64,000 nucleotides of DNA, taken from Anaspis maculata. Its lineage: Eukaryota > Arthropoda > Insecta > Coleoptera > Scraptiidae. Numbering within the stretch: the first letter of the stretch is position 1; each line of letters opens with the position of its first letter. Location of the stretch: contig OX421963.1 of the NCBI GenBank assembly GCA_949128115.1, positions 90,405,602 through 90,469,601 of the forward strand. The letters are read 5' to 3'. The notes beneath the pieces were generated by a model. That model did no database searches. It saw only the letters and a list, made by a program, of their open reading frames with translations, and was not told where the DNA came from. Positions 1-10,889 of this stretch are shown here, in pieces. Position numbers and translations under genes: made by a program.

Positions 1-955
1 ATTAAGGAAACTATCCTGTGACTCCCTCCCGTCAGCGCAAGCTTGTTGTTTGGTGTAAAAATTCAACATCTGTATTTGGATCTATGTTTTGCTAAAATAA
101 TATGATTTGCAAAATGTGATTTACTACCAATGAGACCAATTGATTTAGATTTGATTATATCTCTGTTATGTTCTCCTATTCGTGTGTGAAATTTTCTACC
201 TGTATGACCTATATACTTTGCATGGCATGTCTGACAATTCAATTCATAAACACTAGATCTATCTTCAATTGGTAAAAAAATTTTTGGTTTACTTGAAATT
301 TGTTTTGAATTTGAATTGGTTTCGAAAGAAAGTGAAATATGTGGATTGCTTTTTTTAAAAATATTAGCTATTTTGTAAGAGGTTGATCCAAGAAATGTAA
401 AGCAATTGTATATTTTATCTTATTTTATTTTAATTTGTTTACTTGTGTGTTTCGAAAGGAATTTTGTTGAAAATTTTATCCGTAAAATAATTGGTATAAC
501 CATTATCTATGGCCTATGGCCTATTTGGTTTATTATTTTATATTCTTCTTTGAAATTATTTTTTGAAAGAGGTATTGTGAAAAGTCTATTGAAATAAGTG
601 TTGAAAGCTGCCGTTTTTGATGAATTTGGACTAAAAGAAGTTGATGGGATTATAAGATTTGTAGTTGTCTTTTTCCTATAGATGTTGAATTCAAGTTTTT
701 CTTTAGTCCTTGTTATGTTAAGTACGGTAAAATTTTGTCTACTTCTTTTTCAAATGTGAATTTTATATTTGGATGAATATTGTTAATGTAAGTTGAGAAG
801 TTTTCAAAATTTGTTTGATAGCCAGAGAATATTATGAAAATGCCATCAACATATCTAGAGTAGAAGGTTATGTATTTTTTATATGGATTAATGTTGTTCA
901 TGATGTGGTTTGTTTCTGAATTATTCATCATTATTTCTTAACAGAAATAAGAAAC
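1..955 (-). mobile_element. Penelope-like retroelement, degenerate copy (RT end, linker, GIY-YIG endonuclease)
   Basis: On the minus strand, 931-713 encodes the end of a reverse transcriptase with motif C reading YVDG instead of the usual YVDD. Translation continues, with stops, through the linker (FTIPLSKNNF at about 560) into a GIY-YIG domain at about 300-60 containing YELNCQTCHAKYIG and R..TRIGEHNRDI. The combination of RT and C-terminal GIY-YIG nuclease is diagnostic of Penelope-like elements. In-frame stops near 715, 490 and 405, the RT active-site change and G-to-S at the start of the GIY motif show that this copy is dead. It lies back to back with the next copy, and its 3' end runs towards the left edge. 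Confidence 0.85.
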
Positions 956-1691
956 AGGACTTTCTATGGGATCAAATTTATTTCCATTATTAGCCGGAAT
1001 ATTTACAATACCCCTTTCAAAAAATAATTTCAACAAAGAATATGAAAGATTAATACAAATAAGCCGAGATAATGGTTATACACATTTTTTTATGGATGAA
1101 ATTTTCAACAAATTCCTTTCGAAACACACAAGTAAACAAATTAAAATGAAATCAAATAAAATATACAAATGCTCAACATTTCTTGGAGCAACCTCTTACA
1201 AAATAGCTGATATTTTTAAAATAAGCAACCCACATATTTCAATTACTTCCAAAACCAATTCAAAATTCAAACAAATTTTAAGTAAACCAAAAGATTTTTT
1301 ACCAATTGAAGATAGATGTGGTGTTTATGAACTGAATTGTCAGACATGCCATGCAAAGTATATAGGTCATACAGATAGAAAATTTTCCACACGAATAGGA
1401 GAACATAACAGAGATATAATCAAATCTAAATCAATTGGTCTCATTGGTAGTAGATCACATTTTGCAAATCATATTATTTTAGCGAAACATAAATTTGATC
1501 CAAATACAGATGTTAAATTTTTACACCTAACAACAAAATATAACCAAAGAATACTTTTTGAATCCCGAGAAATTTTAAGATTAAAACATTATCGAAATTA
1601 CCAATACCTAAATGAGCAAACTGAAGATTTAGAAAGAGCCAAAACAATCAAAATTCTACTAGATGCTGAGTACATCTACCTTAATCAATAA
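956..1691 (+). pseudogene. Penelope-like element, 5'-truncated copy with open GIY-YIG endonuclease
   Basis: A 241-residue open frame starts in the RT-endonuclease linker (FTIPLSKNNFNKEYERL) and ends in a complete-looking GIY-YIG nuclease. GVYELNCQTCHAKYIG lies at about residues 117-132, followed by R..TRIGEHNRD and a C-terminal helix-rich segment ending LDAEYIYLNQ. The family nicks DNA to prime its own reverse transcription. No reverse transcriptase precedes it on this strand. The first residues (MGSNLFPLLAG) do not match the linker and come from the junction, so this is a truncated copy and not a host gene. It is close in sequence to the minus-strand copy at 1-600, and the two make an inverted pair meeting near 955. 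Confidence 0.85.
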
Positions 1692-2277
1692 TCAACCATT
1701 TTCAAATATTCTATTCTCAAAATTTGAATTTATAACGAACTGTTATCATGTTATCTTGAACCAACTGTTTTTCATGTCAATTAAATTGATCATTACTTAT
1801 GTCAATTGAATTAATTTTTGACAAATGTCAAAACTTTTACAAATTTCTTCAAAAAAGAATATCTTTTGAATATTGTACAGCAAGCTCTTATCAAATTTTA
1901 TATCAATTTAATTCATACAACTAATTACAGAGCCCTGACGATGCCGAAATGTGGTGTAGTTTTAAGAGCTATAAAGCCCACGTACGATGCGATTTTCGAA
2001 AAAAGCGGGTATACCAAACGTACGGCCGGGCAGACGGCCAAATTTCGCACGTGTCGCGAATCAAGTGCACTTTATACCTGGATTTTATTATCCCTTGGTT
2101 TCAAACCTATTTTCATTCCGTCCTTTCAACAGAAAAGTACTCGAGTACTTTCCCAAAAATTTGTCAGCGAGGAAAAGGGTTGTTATGAATATATTTCATG
2201 AAACAAATTGAGAAGGAAAAAATATAGTTTTACGGTGGGCACATGTCGCCGGCTACAAAGGTAAGAGTCGTTTATAT
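1692..2277. other. Intergenic or intronic DNA without a recognised gene
   Basis: AT-rich sequence. A richer patch at 1930-2110 is open in two plus frames (up to 127 codons), but neither translation shows a known motif and no splice-phase or finger signature was found. Called non-coding. Confidence 0.4.
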
Positions 2278-2283
2278 TTTATT
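2278..2283 (-). terminator. Poly(A) signal AATAAA for the 2.3-kb zinc-finger exon
   Basis: AATAAA on the minus strand, 13 bases after the stop codon of the exon at 2296. Sister exons at 15.6 and 16.3 kb carry AATAAA at a similar distance in homologous sequence, supporting use as terminal exons. Confidence 0.6.
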
Positions 2284-2295
2284 TCTGAACAGACA

Positions 2296-2498
2296 TTATT
2301 TGTGTCGGAGCTTCATGTGATTCATCAGGTTGTTCTTGCGCTTGCTAGTGTATCCGCACTGATGACAACTAAAGAGCTTCGCTTTGCCGCAGTCTAGATG
2401 CTGGTGCAGGTACAACGAGTTCTGTTTCTTGTAAAACCGGTTGCACTTGTCACAATGGAATTTTTCTTCTCGCGACATCTTGTGACTTGACGTAGAAT
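2296..2498 (-). CDS. lola: lola-type alternative terminal exon, zinc-finger pair (2.3 kb)
   Basis: Acceptor TTTTTGCAG|AT on the minus strand at 2499-2500. The exon starts in phase 1 (two bases complete a split codon) and reads 66 residues to TAA. Finger 1 is C-x2-C-x12-H-x4-C (CDKCNRFYK... H QHLD C). Finger 2 is C-x2-C-x12-H-x4-H (CHQCGYTSKRK... H MKLR H). This C2HC plus C2H2 pair, joined by CGKAKLFS, is the lola isoform tail that determines DNA specificity. All ligands are intact. The open frame extends upstream of the acceptor to an ATG at 2547, but the conserved acceptor in five sister exons argues the true coding start is the splice site. Leftmost exon of the array and a close paralogue of those at 10.2, 15.6, 16.3 and 28.4 kb. 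An isolated zinc-finger gene is less likely. Confidence 0.85.
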
Positions 2499-2516
2499 CT
2501 GCAAAAATTGGCTTCA

Positions 2517-2719
2517 TCAGAATAAGAGACAAAAAGAGAAGAAACAATCAAGGCACAAAATCAACAAGCATGCATCAAGTTTGATGTGATATGGGTAGCT
2601 AGAATGAAACTGCCAAAAAATATTATTTAGTTCTATGGTGCTACAGTCGTATTTGGTGTGCCTCCACAGCAAACTCTTGAGCTTGCCTCGCTTTTCGCAT
2701 GATCTGCAGGCGCATGGAC
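2517..2719 (-). pseudogene. Finger-1-only lola-type exon relic
   Basis: Minus strand, acceptor TTTTCCAG|GT at 2720-2721, phase 1 as in the intact exons. The translation begins GPCACRSCEKRGKLKSL and forms one C-x2-C-x12-H-x4-C finger (CRSC ... H TKYD C). After it no second finger is recognisable, and the frame runs through AT-rich sequence to a stop near 2518. It lies about 220 bases upstream (in transcription) of the complete exon at 2296-2498. It is nearly identical to the relic at 10550-10716, so it predates that duplication. It could be a one-finger exon still in use, but loss of finger 2 suggests decay. Confidence 0.6.
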
Positions 2720-3025
2720 CTGGAAAACGTTCATTACCAGTTGAGTTTTTTGTTCATTTCCAAAGTCCGGAGCTCAGTCTCTGGTTTGTACTCACGTTAG
2801 AGCTAAACAGCACATTTGAAATAACGAGTAAAATATATTCAACTCAATCAAGTCATCAAACAGAGAAGCTGTTAATGTTCCATCTAAAAGTGGAATTTGC
2901 TTGGTGCTCTGGTGTTCAGTCTGAAATGCTGGGAGAGAATTGAATTTTGATAAGTTAGCGTGGGTTCGGAAAATGTCAGAATAGCGAGATGGAGAGGAGT
3001 CACGAAACGTATCCCAGCGCATCGG

Positions 3026-4515
3026 TTTTGTAGGCCATAGTCCGGACGTTAGGGGAAGGTACTCTGCATTTTGGGGTTAAAGCATGCCATTTGGCATAGC
3101 TGTTGTATGAACCATATTCTTCCGATTCAGAAGTGTAGACATCGGCGGCAGCCGTGCAGACTCTCTCTACAGGGTGAAAAAGAAAAAAGGACAAAAAGTT
3201 GTAACTCATGAACCATAAGAGACAGAGGCGTGTAAATCGGCACACACGGTCTTCCGTTTATGCTGATGGAGTTCCATCAAATCATTTTTCAATGTTATGA
3301 AGAGTTTCGGGAATATCTTGAACACACTGTTTTTTGTCGTAAAAAATTAATTTTCGAATAAATTCATGAATAATCAAAATATCGGAGTGAAACATGGTAT
3401 CTAGGCATTTAGTGGTATACGGAATTGAAATTGATCGGTAGCCAGCGCCTAGGCCTACTATTTCCAGAAAAAAGACATTCAACTTTTTCTTTTTTCCAGA
3501 AGCCATCTTTCTTTCACCATTGGTAAGAATAGTGGAGAAATTGGATAGTAATTATAGAGAAGGAGAGGTACAATCATTCTATTGCAAAAAAGCGGTCTTA
3601 ACATCAAATATTGCCTCCTGGTCAAGAAATCATTGCCATTCGAGATATTTTTAGTTTTACAAACTTTCAGGGCTCATGATGACCAGTGTGGTTTTTGAAA
3701 AGATTATTTTCATTTTGCATTACATTGCCTTACATTTTGTCAAGTCAGTCACCAAAATTCATCGTCCTGAGTGATGAGGTTTCACCCTGCCAGTTGATCA
3801 AACTCAATATGCGCCATTTTTGGGGAAAAAATGCAAAAATGAAAAGTTTTTTGTCATCATCAAATGCTCCTTGCGGAAGATCTATTGCCGCAAAAGGCAC
3901 GAATTGACACGCAAGTGATTAAGAAGGATTCGGTGTTGACTATAGTGCTACGCGGAATAGGTGAGGTTTGTCCAAACGTCCTAGAAAGAAGGCGGAAGAC
4001 GTTGCAGCTTAAATATAAGTGTGAGTATTATAGCTACATCTGGACAACACCAGAAAGTACCCTGCATTTTATGATTAGAACTTGCCACTTCACAAAGTTG
4101 TTGATTGGGCCATACTCTTTTGATTCAGAAGTGTAGCCATTGGCGTCAACCGTGCAGACTCTGTGTACTGGTTGAAGAAGAAAAAGAAACAACAGAAGAA
4201 GTAACTCATGAACCAAAAGAGATAGAGGCGTGTAAACTGGCACATATAGTCTACCGTTTATGGTGATGAAGCTATATCGAACAATTCTGAAATATCTTGA
4301 AGCGTTTTTGAATTATCTCCAAAAACAAAAAATCAAACCGAGAACTTGATTTTTCCAAAAAATTAGTGAATTTTCGGAGGAATGGAGTTAAACTTGGTTT
4401 TTTCTGCATTCAGTGATGTAAGAAATTAGGAATGATCCCTAGCCAGTGTCCAGGCCTTTTATTGCCAGAAATAAGACATTCAACTGTTCTTCTTGCGACA
4501 GCCAGCCATCTTGAG
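3026..4515 (+). repeat. Left arm of foldback element
   Basis: Reverse complement of 5587-7080. The inner junction is sharp: both arms read CAGCCAGCCATCTTGAGT and then diverge. Confidence 0.85.
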
Positions 4516-5522
4516 TACATCTACTCAATTCAGTAGGGCTCAGGCTAATGCGAGGCAACGTGAGCTAGACCCTGTTGGACTTGCTAAAACCAGAAAAGTC
4601 GACAGTACTGAATGCATGCCCGAAAAGTGCTTATTTTGTGACTCCCCTGCTGCAAGAACTCAGCCGCTGAGTAAAGTCAAAACAAATAATTATAGCGATT
4701 ACATCAAAGAGTTGCCACCTGTTACACGAGGTATAAGCACATAAGGAAAATATTGAAACTGGACGGAAGTGAACGCAACTCAAGCAAACGACAAGTTGAG
4801 GGAATAGTTTTTGGTAGACTTGTATCCCACCTAGTTGATAACATAGACAATAATTGCGATAACAAGACTGCTACTTACCCTCTACCCGAATTAACAAAAG
4901 CGTATTCAGGGGGAATGCATGAGTTCGGGTATGAGTGCGACATCATGAGTGGGCCATGTCTTTCGTCATCTTCTGAATCTGAAGATAGAGTGTATGATCA
5001 AGTTGTTCTTACAATAGCGCAACTTCTGGCCTTTCAGAAGCCGAAGTGCACTGAGCACAAAACCGTGGAGCACTGAAAAGGAACAAGAAGACGTCATGAA
5101 CGCAGACAGGAAACTCCAGTGCCAACATACCTTGCTATGAAACTCTACGGAGAGACACGAAAAAAAACTTATATCTCACGTACCCCTTAGGAATGAGCCT
5201 TTCGTATGAAAGACTGGATTCTATTTTCGTGGAAAAAGCTAATGCTGTGTGCTCCTCTTATCATAGAGAAGGTGTCGTATGTCCACCAAGACTTCTTTAT
5301 GACGTTTTCACAACAGCTGCAGTTGACAATGTTGACCACAACACCTCATCTATGACTGCTACCAGCTTGTTCCATGTTTCATGGAACAGCTATATTCCAC
5401 TCATGCATTATGAAATAGCTCAGTGGAAGTTTATAAAAGCAAGGACCATTCGATCGACAGCATTGTCTTGGCGTAGAGGCAATATACTCGATGTTGAGAC
5501 TACTCTTTTCATGGCGGAATGA
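4493..5522 (+). pseudogene. Transposon-associated protein, N-terminal half, broken
   Basis: Three plus-strand open blocks (4493-4744, 4753-5076, 5193-5522), separated by stops and frame changes, read in the order of one large protein family I recall from repeat-rich invertebrate genomes. First comes an N-terminal Cys segment (ECMPEKCLFCDSP). Next is a helical region around LVDNIDNN and LPELTKAYSGGMHEFG, then VPTYLAMKLYGETRKKT, and lastly REGVVCPPRLLYDVFTTAA with VDNVDHNTSSMTA. The C-terminal half (FEN1-like nuclease segment) is absent here, but a remnant of apparently the same family lies at 52.5-53.5 kb. Function is unknown. Its place between the arms suggests cargo, or the former self-encoded gene, of the foldback element. 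The family assignment is from memory. Confidence 0.55.
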
Positions 5523-5586
5523 TTGTTCGTCACCGTCTCTGTAGTTACCATAGTAACTTACACCAGTTTATTCCATAAAATCTGAA

Positions 5587-7080
5587 CTCAAGATGGCTGG
5601 CTGTCGCAAGAAGAACAGTTGAATGTCTTATTTCTGGGCAATAAAAGGCCTGGACACTGGCTAGGGATCATTCCTAATTTCTTACATCACTGAATGCAGA
5701 AAAAACCAAGTTTAACTCCATTCCTCTGAAAATTCACTAATTTGTTGGAAAAATCAAGTTCTCGGTTTAATTTTTTGTTTTTGGAGATAATTCAAAAACG
5801 CTTCAAGATATTTCAGAATTGTTCGATATAGCTTCATCACCATAAACGGTAGACTATATGTGCCAGTTTACACGCCTCTATCTCTTTTGGTTCATGAGTT
5901 ACTTCTTCTGTTGTTTCTTTTTCTTCTTCAACCAGTACACAGAGTCTGCACGGTTGACGCCAATGGCGACACTTCTGAATCAAAAGAGTATGGCCCCATC
6001 AACAACTTTGTGGAGTGGCAAGTTCTAATCATAAAATGCAGGGTACTTTCTGGTGTTGTCCAGATGTAGCTATAATACTCACACTTATATTTAAGCTGCA
6101 ACGTCTTCCTCCTTCTTTCTAGGACGTTTGGATAAACCTCACCCATTCCGCGTAGCACTATAGTCAACACCGAATCCTTCTTAATCACTTGCGTGTCAAT
6201 TCGTGTCTTTTGCGGCAATAGATCTTCCGCAAGGAGCATTTGATGATGACAAAAAACTTTTCATTTTTGCATTTTCCCCCCAAAAATGGCGCATATTGAG
6301 TTTGATCAACTGGCAGGGTGGAACCTCATCACTCAGGACGATGAATTTTGGTGACTGACTTGACAAAATGTAAGGCAATGTAATGCAAAATGGAAATACT
6401 CTTTTCAAGAACCACACTGGTCATCATGAGCCCTGAAAGTTTGTCAAACTAAAAATAGCTCGAATGGCAATGATTTCTTGACCAAGAGGCAATATTTGAT
6501 GTTAAGACCGCTTTTTTGCAGTAGAATGATTGTACCTTTCCTTCTCTATAATTACTATCCAATTTCTCCACTATTCTTATCAATGGTGAAAGAAAGATGG
6601 CTTCTGGAAAAAAGAAAAAGTTGAATGTCTTTTTTCTGGAAATAGTAGGCCTAGGCGCTGGCTACCAATCAATTTCAATTCCGTATACCACTAAATGCCT
6701 AGGTACCATGTTTCATTCCGAGATTTTGATTATTCATGAATTTATTCGAAAATTAAATTTTTACGACAAAAAACAGTGTGTTCAAGATATTCCCGAAACT
6801 CTTCATAACATTGAAAAATGATTTGATGGAACTTCATCAGCATAAACGGAAGACCGTGTGTGCCGATTTACACGCCTCTGTCTCTTATGGTTCATGAGTT
6901 ACAACTTTTTGTCCTTCTTTTTTCTTTTTCACCCTGTAGAGAGAGTCTGCACGGCTGCCGCCGATGTCTACACTTCTGAATCGGAAGAATATGGTTCATA
7001 CAACAGCTATGCCAAATGGCATGCTTTAACCCCAAAATGCAGGGTTCATCTATATTTTAGCGCCTAACGGCCGGACTACC
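5587..7080 (-). repeat. Right arm of foldback element
   Basis: Reverse complement of 3026-4515, including copies of the same pseudo-open frames. Confidence 0.85.
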
Positions 7081-7084
7081 AGGG

Positions 7085-9150
7085 GTGGTCACACCGTGGG
7101 GGTAGTAAGAGGGAAAGCTGACGGAGAAACGGGCCGACAAGGGGGACTTGAGGGATGAGGGTGGCGCTAGAAAACGCCAGACGTGTGTGTGAGACGCAAA
7201 ATTTATATTTGTGGAAAAAAAAAACAAGGTGTACCAGCCTAGTAATCAATGATTGCAGTGCATCATTGTCGAGAGAGGGAAACACAGAGGCAAGTTTACC
7301 TTCCATGAAATCAAATGATGATAGGGTCCTTGCATGAAATGTTTTTCTCACTCCAATAGAATGCCTTTGAATCACTTAATAATATGTTCTATCTTAGTTG
7401 TGATATACCTTTGTATTTTTGTTTAAATTTTCAATTAAAGTTCAAAAAAATTGAGTGTAGGCAACATCCTCACATTTTTTGGTATATTATGCATTTTTTA
7501 CAAATGCATACGTTAACGCCCTCCTCTACAGGGGTTTAAGGAAGTTTGGAAGCTTCAATTTACTTCACAAATCTCAATGTGTAAAATGTGTGAAAATGCC
7601 ATTTCACCTAATTATGAAAATATTATAAGTAATAGAACAGGGTTTGACTATTTGTTCTGAAAATCCTTCAAATTCATCGACTTAAAATTAAGTGAAACGC
7701 ACATCTCTTTAACCTAAATGCGAGACAGCAGCATGACAGCAGCCGCCAAACGAAACGTCAAGCCGCAAAATTTGAAAGCCGTAATCGCTGTGTTGTGTTT
7801 TGTGTAAAATGGGATGACGATGGAGAAAGGTCATGTTCAGGCGGAATCCGACCATTTGTCGATGCTTAACTTCGTGATGGTGGAATAGTTCTTCGCGAAG
7901 AACGAAAAATTCAAAGCAGCAGAAGAAGAGTCAAAGCTCACAGCGAGGCTCACACAGGTAGATGTTCGATTTCTTTGATATCATTAGCCGCTTCTCAGAT
8001 GAGCAGAATGAGATACTCCTAACAAGATTTTTATCGGCTGACCTCAACGGGGTCATGATCGGTGGATTTGTAGTTACTCGGAGCTCATCATTAGTAGTTG
8101 TGAAATTCGCTGCCTCTGGAAGGCGCCTGAGTAAAATCGATTTGGATCTATTCTGTAATTTTTTGTATTTCTAGAGCTGGTGGAGACAGCTATGCGAACT
8201 CCGCCGTTGGATATGTACCTACAGCTTGATTTTGATGATCCTCACGAAGGCAAAAGTGGTGAAGGCGACAGATCTTGGCGTTTTAGCACTTCGAGTCAAC
8301 GTTGTCTCCGTGGTGAATCTTGGAGCATTTAAATGAAACACTTATCAGATGTGGAAGTTGAATCGTTTGGTCACCAACTCATCAAGCAACACCGATTGAG
8401 GTCAACAACTCTGGAAGGCATGTTGCAAATCTAGCTGCGCAAAAGAGCTCGAAAGTGACAATCACTTTCATCTGACAGTGACAAAAAAAAAAGTGCCAAA
8501 CATAGAAGTGCCAAGTCAGTCTGGTGCAGAAACAACACAGCTGCGCTGTCGTTCTAAATATCCTCAAAATATCCCCAGCATGTCTAACGTCATGGCTGTT
8601 TTTAGGCGCGAAAATAAATTTAAATTATTGGAAACTTAACTTTTTTAATGAAAAGCTTCAAATTTTTTTTCTATTTCTTCCTTGACGTAAAAGGCAGCTT
8701 AAAATTATAAAACCAAAGGGGAAATTATGATGAGGGACAAATTAGTCTTGGGTAAGGAATGCGAGAATATCCATTTTTGCCGCCTGGACTCGGGGTGACA
8801 CCGCACACCGGCATCGATGTTTGTAGGCCAGGGGTTTGAGACGTAAGACGGGGGTGGTAACAGGAAGGGTCCAAGAATAGAGACGGAGGAGAAGAAGAGG
8901 ATTCGCGTGGTAGGAGTCAAGAACGGCAGATGTGCGGGTAAATAAAAACTCATATTTTTCGAGAAGAATAAATTAAGAAAAGTGCTAAAAACACTGTAAT
9001 TAATTGTAGTGCATCAATGACGAGAAGGAAAATGCTGAGGCAAGTCTGATTTCCATTGTGATCAAATGCAGATTGTTTAATAGGGTTGACGAAATTGTTT
9101 AGTTTATAAAATGAGAGTAGATTTTGTTTTGATCTTTCGAACAGCCATGA
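7085..9150. repeat. Anonymous intron region bounded by diverged direct repeats
   Basis: 7085-7345 and about 8810-9080 are diverged direct repeats; for example GTGCATCA(T/A)TG(T/A)CGAGA occurs in both, followed by GAGGCAAGT. Between them, 7720-8320 holds a stop-ridden coding-like relic. One frame at about 7830-7970 reads GHVQAESDHLSMLNFVMVE and, after a stop, KFKAAEEESKLTARL. I do not recognise it. No intact gene is visible. Confidence 0.4.
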
Positions 9151-9159
9151 CAAGCGTCA

Positions 9160-10060
9160 AGCCGATTTCAATTCCCTGTAGTTGCTTTGAGCTTTTACAT
9201 GCGGCACCTTGTTTCAGCTATCTACCTTCAAGACCCCAGAAAAAGGGTGAAAACCTCAGGAACCCTTTCGAAGAGATTTAGCTTCCTACATAGCATGATT
9301 TTGTAGACTTTATTAGCTTAAGACAAGCACTAGTAGTATTTATGCAAATCAAATCTGGGCAAAATCTCGATCACACGTTATTTTCCCCCATAGAATAAAA
9401 TATTTAACCCTTTCGCACGACAAAGAGTCTATGGGCATGAGGTTGGGTTTCCCAAACAGAGAACCTCTTGAGCAATGCCAAGAAAATTCAGTGTCGTTTC
9501 GAAAATACTTCAAGGTAGAAAGAAACAGAACATCAATTTTGCAGGCTAATTAGAGGCTCACTGCGACAATTGTACAACTGATTGCAGATGTGTGTGAAGT
9601 TATTCAACCCAGCGTGAAATAAAACTGCTGGATGAGGCTGTAAGTTCAAACGACAGCACCAGCTGGATATAATATTTATGGAATGTACCTACACACTCAA
9701 TTGTTATGTAAATTATTTGATCGATAATTGAAATAATGGTTATAAATTTGAAATACCAAGACAAAACTCAGTGAACACCAATGTCTCTCTAAGTACAATT
9801 GAATAATCGAGACTTCTATTCGTATATAGAAGATGGCCTAGGTGGAAGAAGGGGTTGAAATTTAGATCTCGACGACGTCTTGAATTACTTGAGCAGGGAA
9901 TTAGAACTCACGTGCGTTAGGAAAGGGGTTCAACAATAGTTCTGAAAATTAAGAAGAATGCGAAACGGAATCAAATTGGAAGGGTTGAACTGATTCGTCC
10001 TAGGGCTTTCGCACGTGATTAGGGTGTACTTTCTTTCAGAAACCGAATGTAAACTTGAAT
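9160..10060. other. No gene seen
   Basis: AT-rich, stop-rich sequence on both strands with no recognised repeat, motif or splice-phased open frame. Confidence 0.4.
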
Positions 10061-10066
10061 GATTCC

Positions 10067-10272
10067 CAATAGTGGGAGCGGTACGCAAAAGCATACCGCA
10101 TTTTGGAGTGCAGTAACGAGATTTTGCATGGGCGTACTTTATACCAAGACAAGCGGTTTGACCCGCAGCACTCGATATTTCGTCCCTTAGGGGGCCAATG
10201 GGGGCCCTCCAAATTTTCAAGACACAAGAACTTTCACAAAATGATCATTGAGTATCGTCATGTATGTCATAA
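10067..10272. repeat. Solo arm of a MITE-like element, inserted in the end of a zinc-finger exon
   Basis: Closely matches both arms of the inverted repeat at 16933-17623: a GGTACGC motif at one end, CCGCATTTTGGAGTG, GGGGCCAATGGGGGCCCTCC, and TGACGATACTCAATGAT towards the other. Its right end replaces the last residues of the neighbouring zinc-finger exon. Confidence 0.7.
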
Positions 10273-10477
10273 GTGAAGCTTACGGGTAGCATCATGTGAC
10301 TCATCAGGTGGTACTTGCGCTTGCAAGTGTATCCGCACTGATGACAACTAAAGAGCTTCGCTTTGCCGCAGTCTAGATGCTGAAGCAGGTACAACGAGTT
10401 CCATTTCTTGTAAAACCGGTTGCACTTGTCACAATGGAGTTTTTCTTCGCACGCCATCTTATGACTCGACGTAAAAT
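10245..10477 (-). pseudogene. lola-type zinc-finger exon, disabled (10.2 kb)
   Basis: Phase-1 acceptor TTTTTGCAG|AT at 10478-10479, closely matching the 2.3-kb exon. Finger 1 has CDKCNRFYK but its ligand His has become Leu (SLYLLQHLDC). Finger 2 keeps CHQC and the first His, but the normal ending H-x4-RH is lost. After HMML the frame runs into the repeat arm at 10067-10272 and stops after an unrelated tail (PVSFTYDIHDDTQ). Neither finger can bind zinc normally. This is a tandem copy, together with its upstream flank, of 2296-2910. It could still be spliced in and would then give an isoform lacking both fingers. Confidence 0.75.
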
Positions 10478-10549
10478 CTGCAAAAATTGACTTCATCAGA
10501 ATGAGAAACCAAAAAAGAAAAAAAAAGGTAAAACGATCAAGGTACAAAA

Positions 10550-10716
10550 TCAACAAGCAAACATTAAGCTTGATGTGATATACACTATGTGGGCACCTAG
10601 AATGGAACTGATAAAAATTTTAATTGGTTCTATGGTGCGACAGTCGTATTTGGTGTGCCTCCACGGCAAACTCTTGAGCTTGCCTCGCTTTCCGCATGAT
10701 TTGCAAGCGCATGAAC
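10550..10716 (-). pseudogene. Finger-1-only lola-type exon relic (copy of the 2.6-kb relic)
   Basis: Acceptor TTTTCCAG|GT at 10717-10718, phase 1. It reads GSCACKSCGKRGKLKSL with C-x2-C-x12-H-x4-C completed by H TKYD C, then unrelated sequence to TGA at 10552-10550. No second finger. It is duplicated together with the disabled exon just downstream. Confidence 0.6.
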
Positions 10717-10889
10717 CTGGAAAACGTCCATTATTAGTTGAGTTTTTTGTTCATTTCCAAAGTCTGAAGCTCAGTCCCTGGTTTGTACTTACGTTAGTGC
10801 TAAACAGCACATTTGAAATACCGAGTAAAATACATTCGACTCAATCAAGTCATCAAACAGAGAAGCTGTATTGTTCCACCCAAAAGTGA

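Larger units (their letters stand above)
3026..7080. mobile_element. 4-kb foldback element with ~1.5-kb terminal inverted repeats
   Basis: The left arm (about 3026-4515) and right arm (about 5587-7080) are reverse complements with scattered differences. The same translations appear on opposite strands in each arm, for example 4243-4034 minus with 5860-6069 plus, and 3506-3282 minus with 6597-6821 plus. The unique centre (4516-5586) holds a broken transposon-type gene. The outermost ~50 bases of each arm are diverged, so the exact ends and a target duplication could not be fixed. Arm ORFs are repeats, not genes. Confidence 0.85.

Noticed and set aside
1818..2211. Three overlapping plus-strand open frames up to 127 codons.
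   Set aside because: No motif, no splice context, mutually overlapping in different frames; likely chance in a locally GC-richer patch.
7962..8174. 70-codon plus frame MFDFFDIISRFSDEQNEIL.
   Set aside because: Looks protein-like but short, with stop-ridden flanks and no family I can name; mentioned only as part of the anonymous region.
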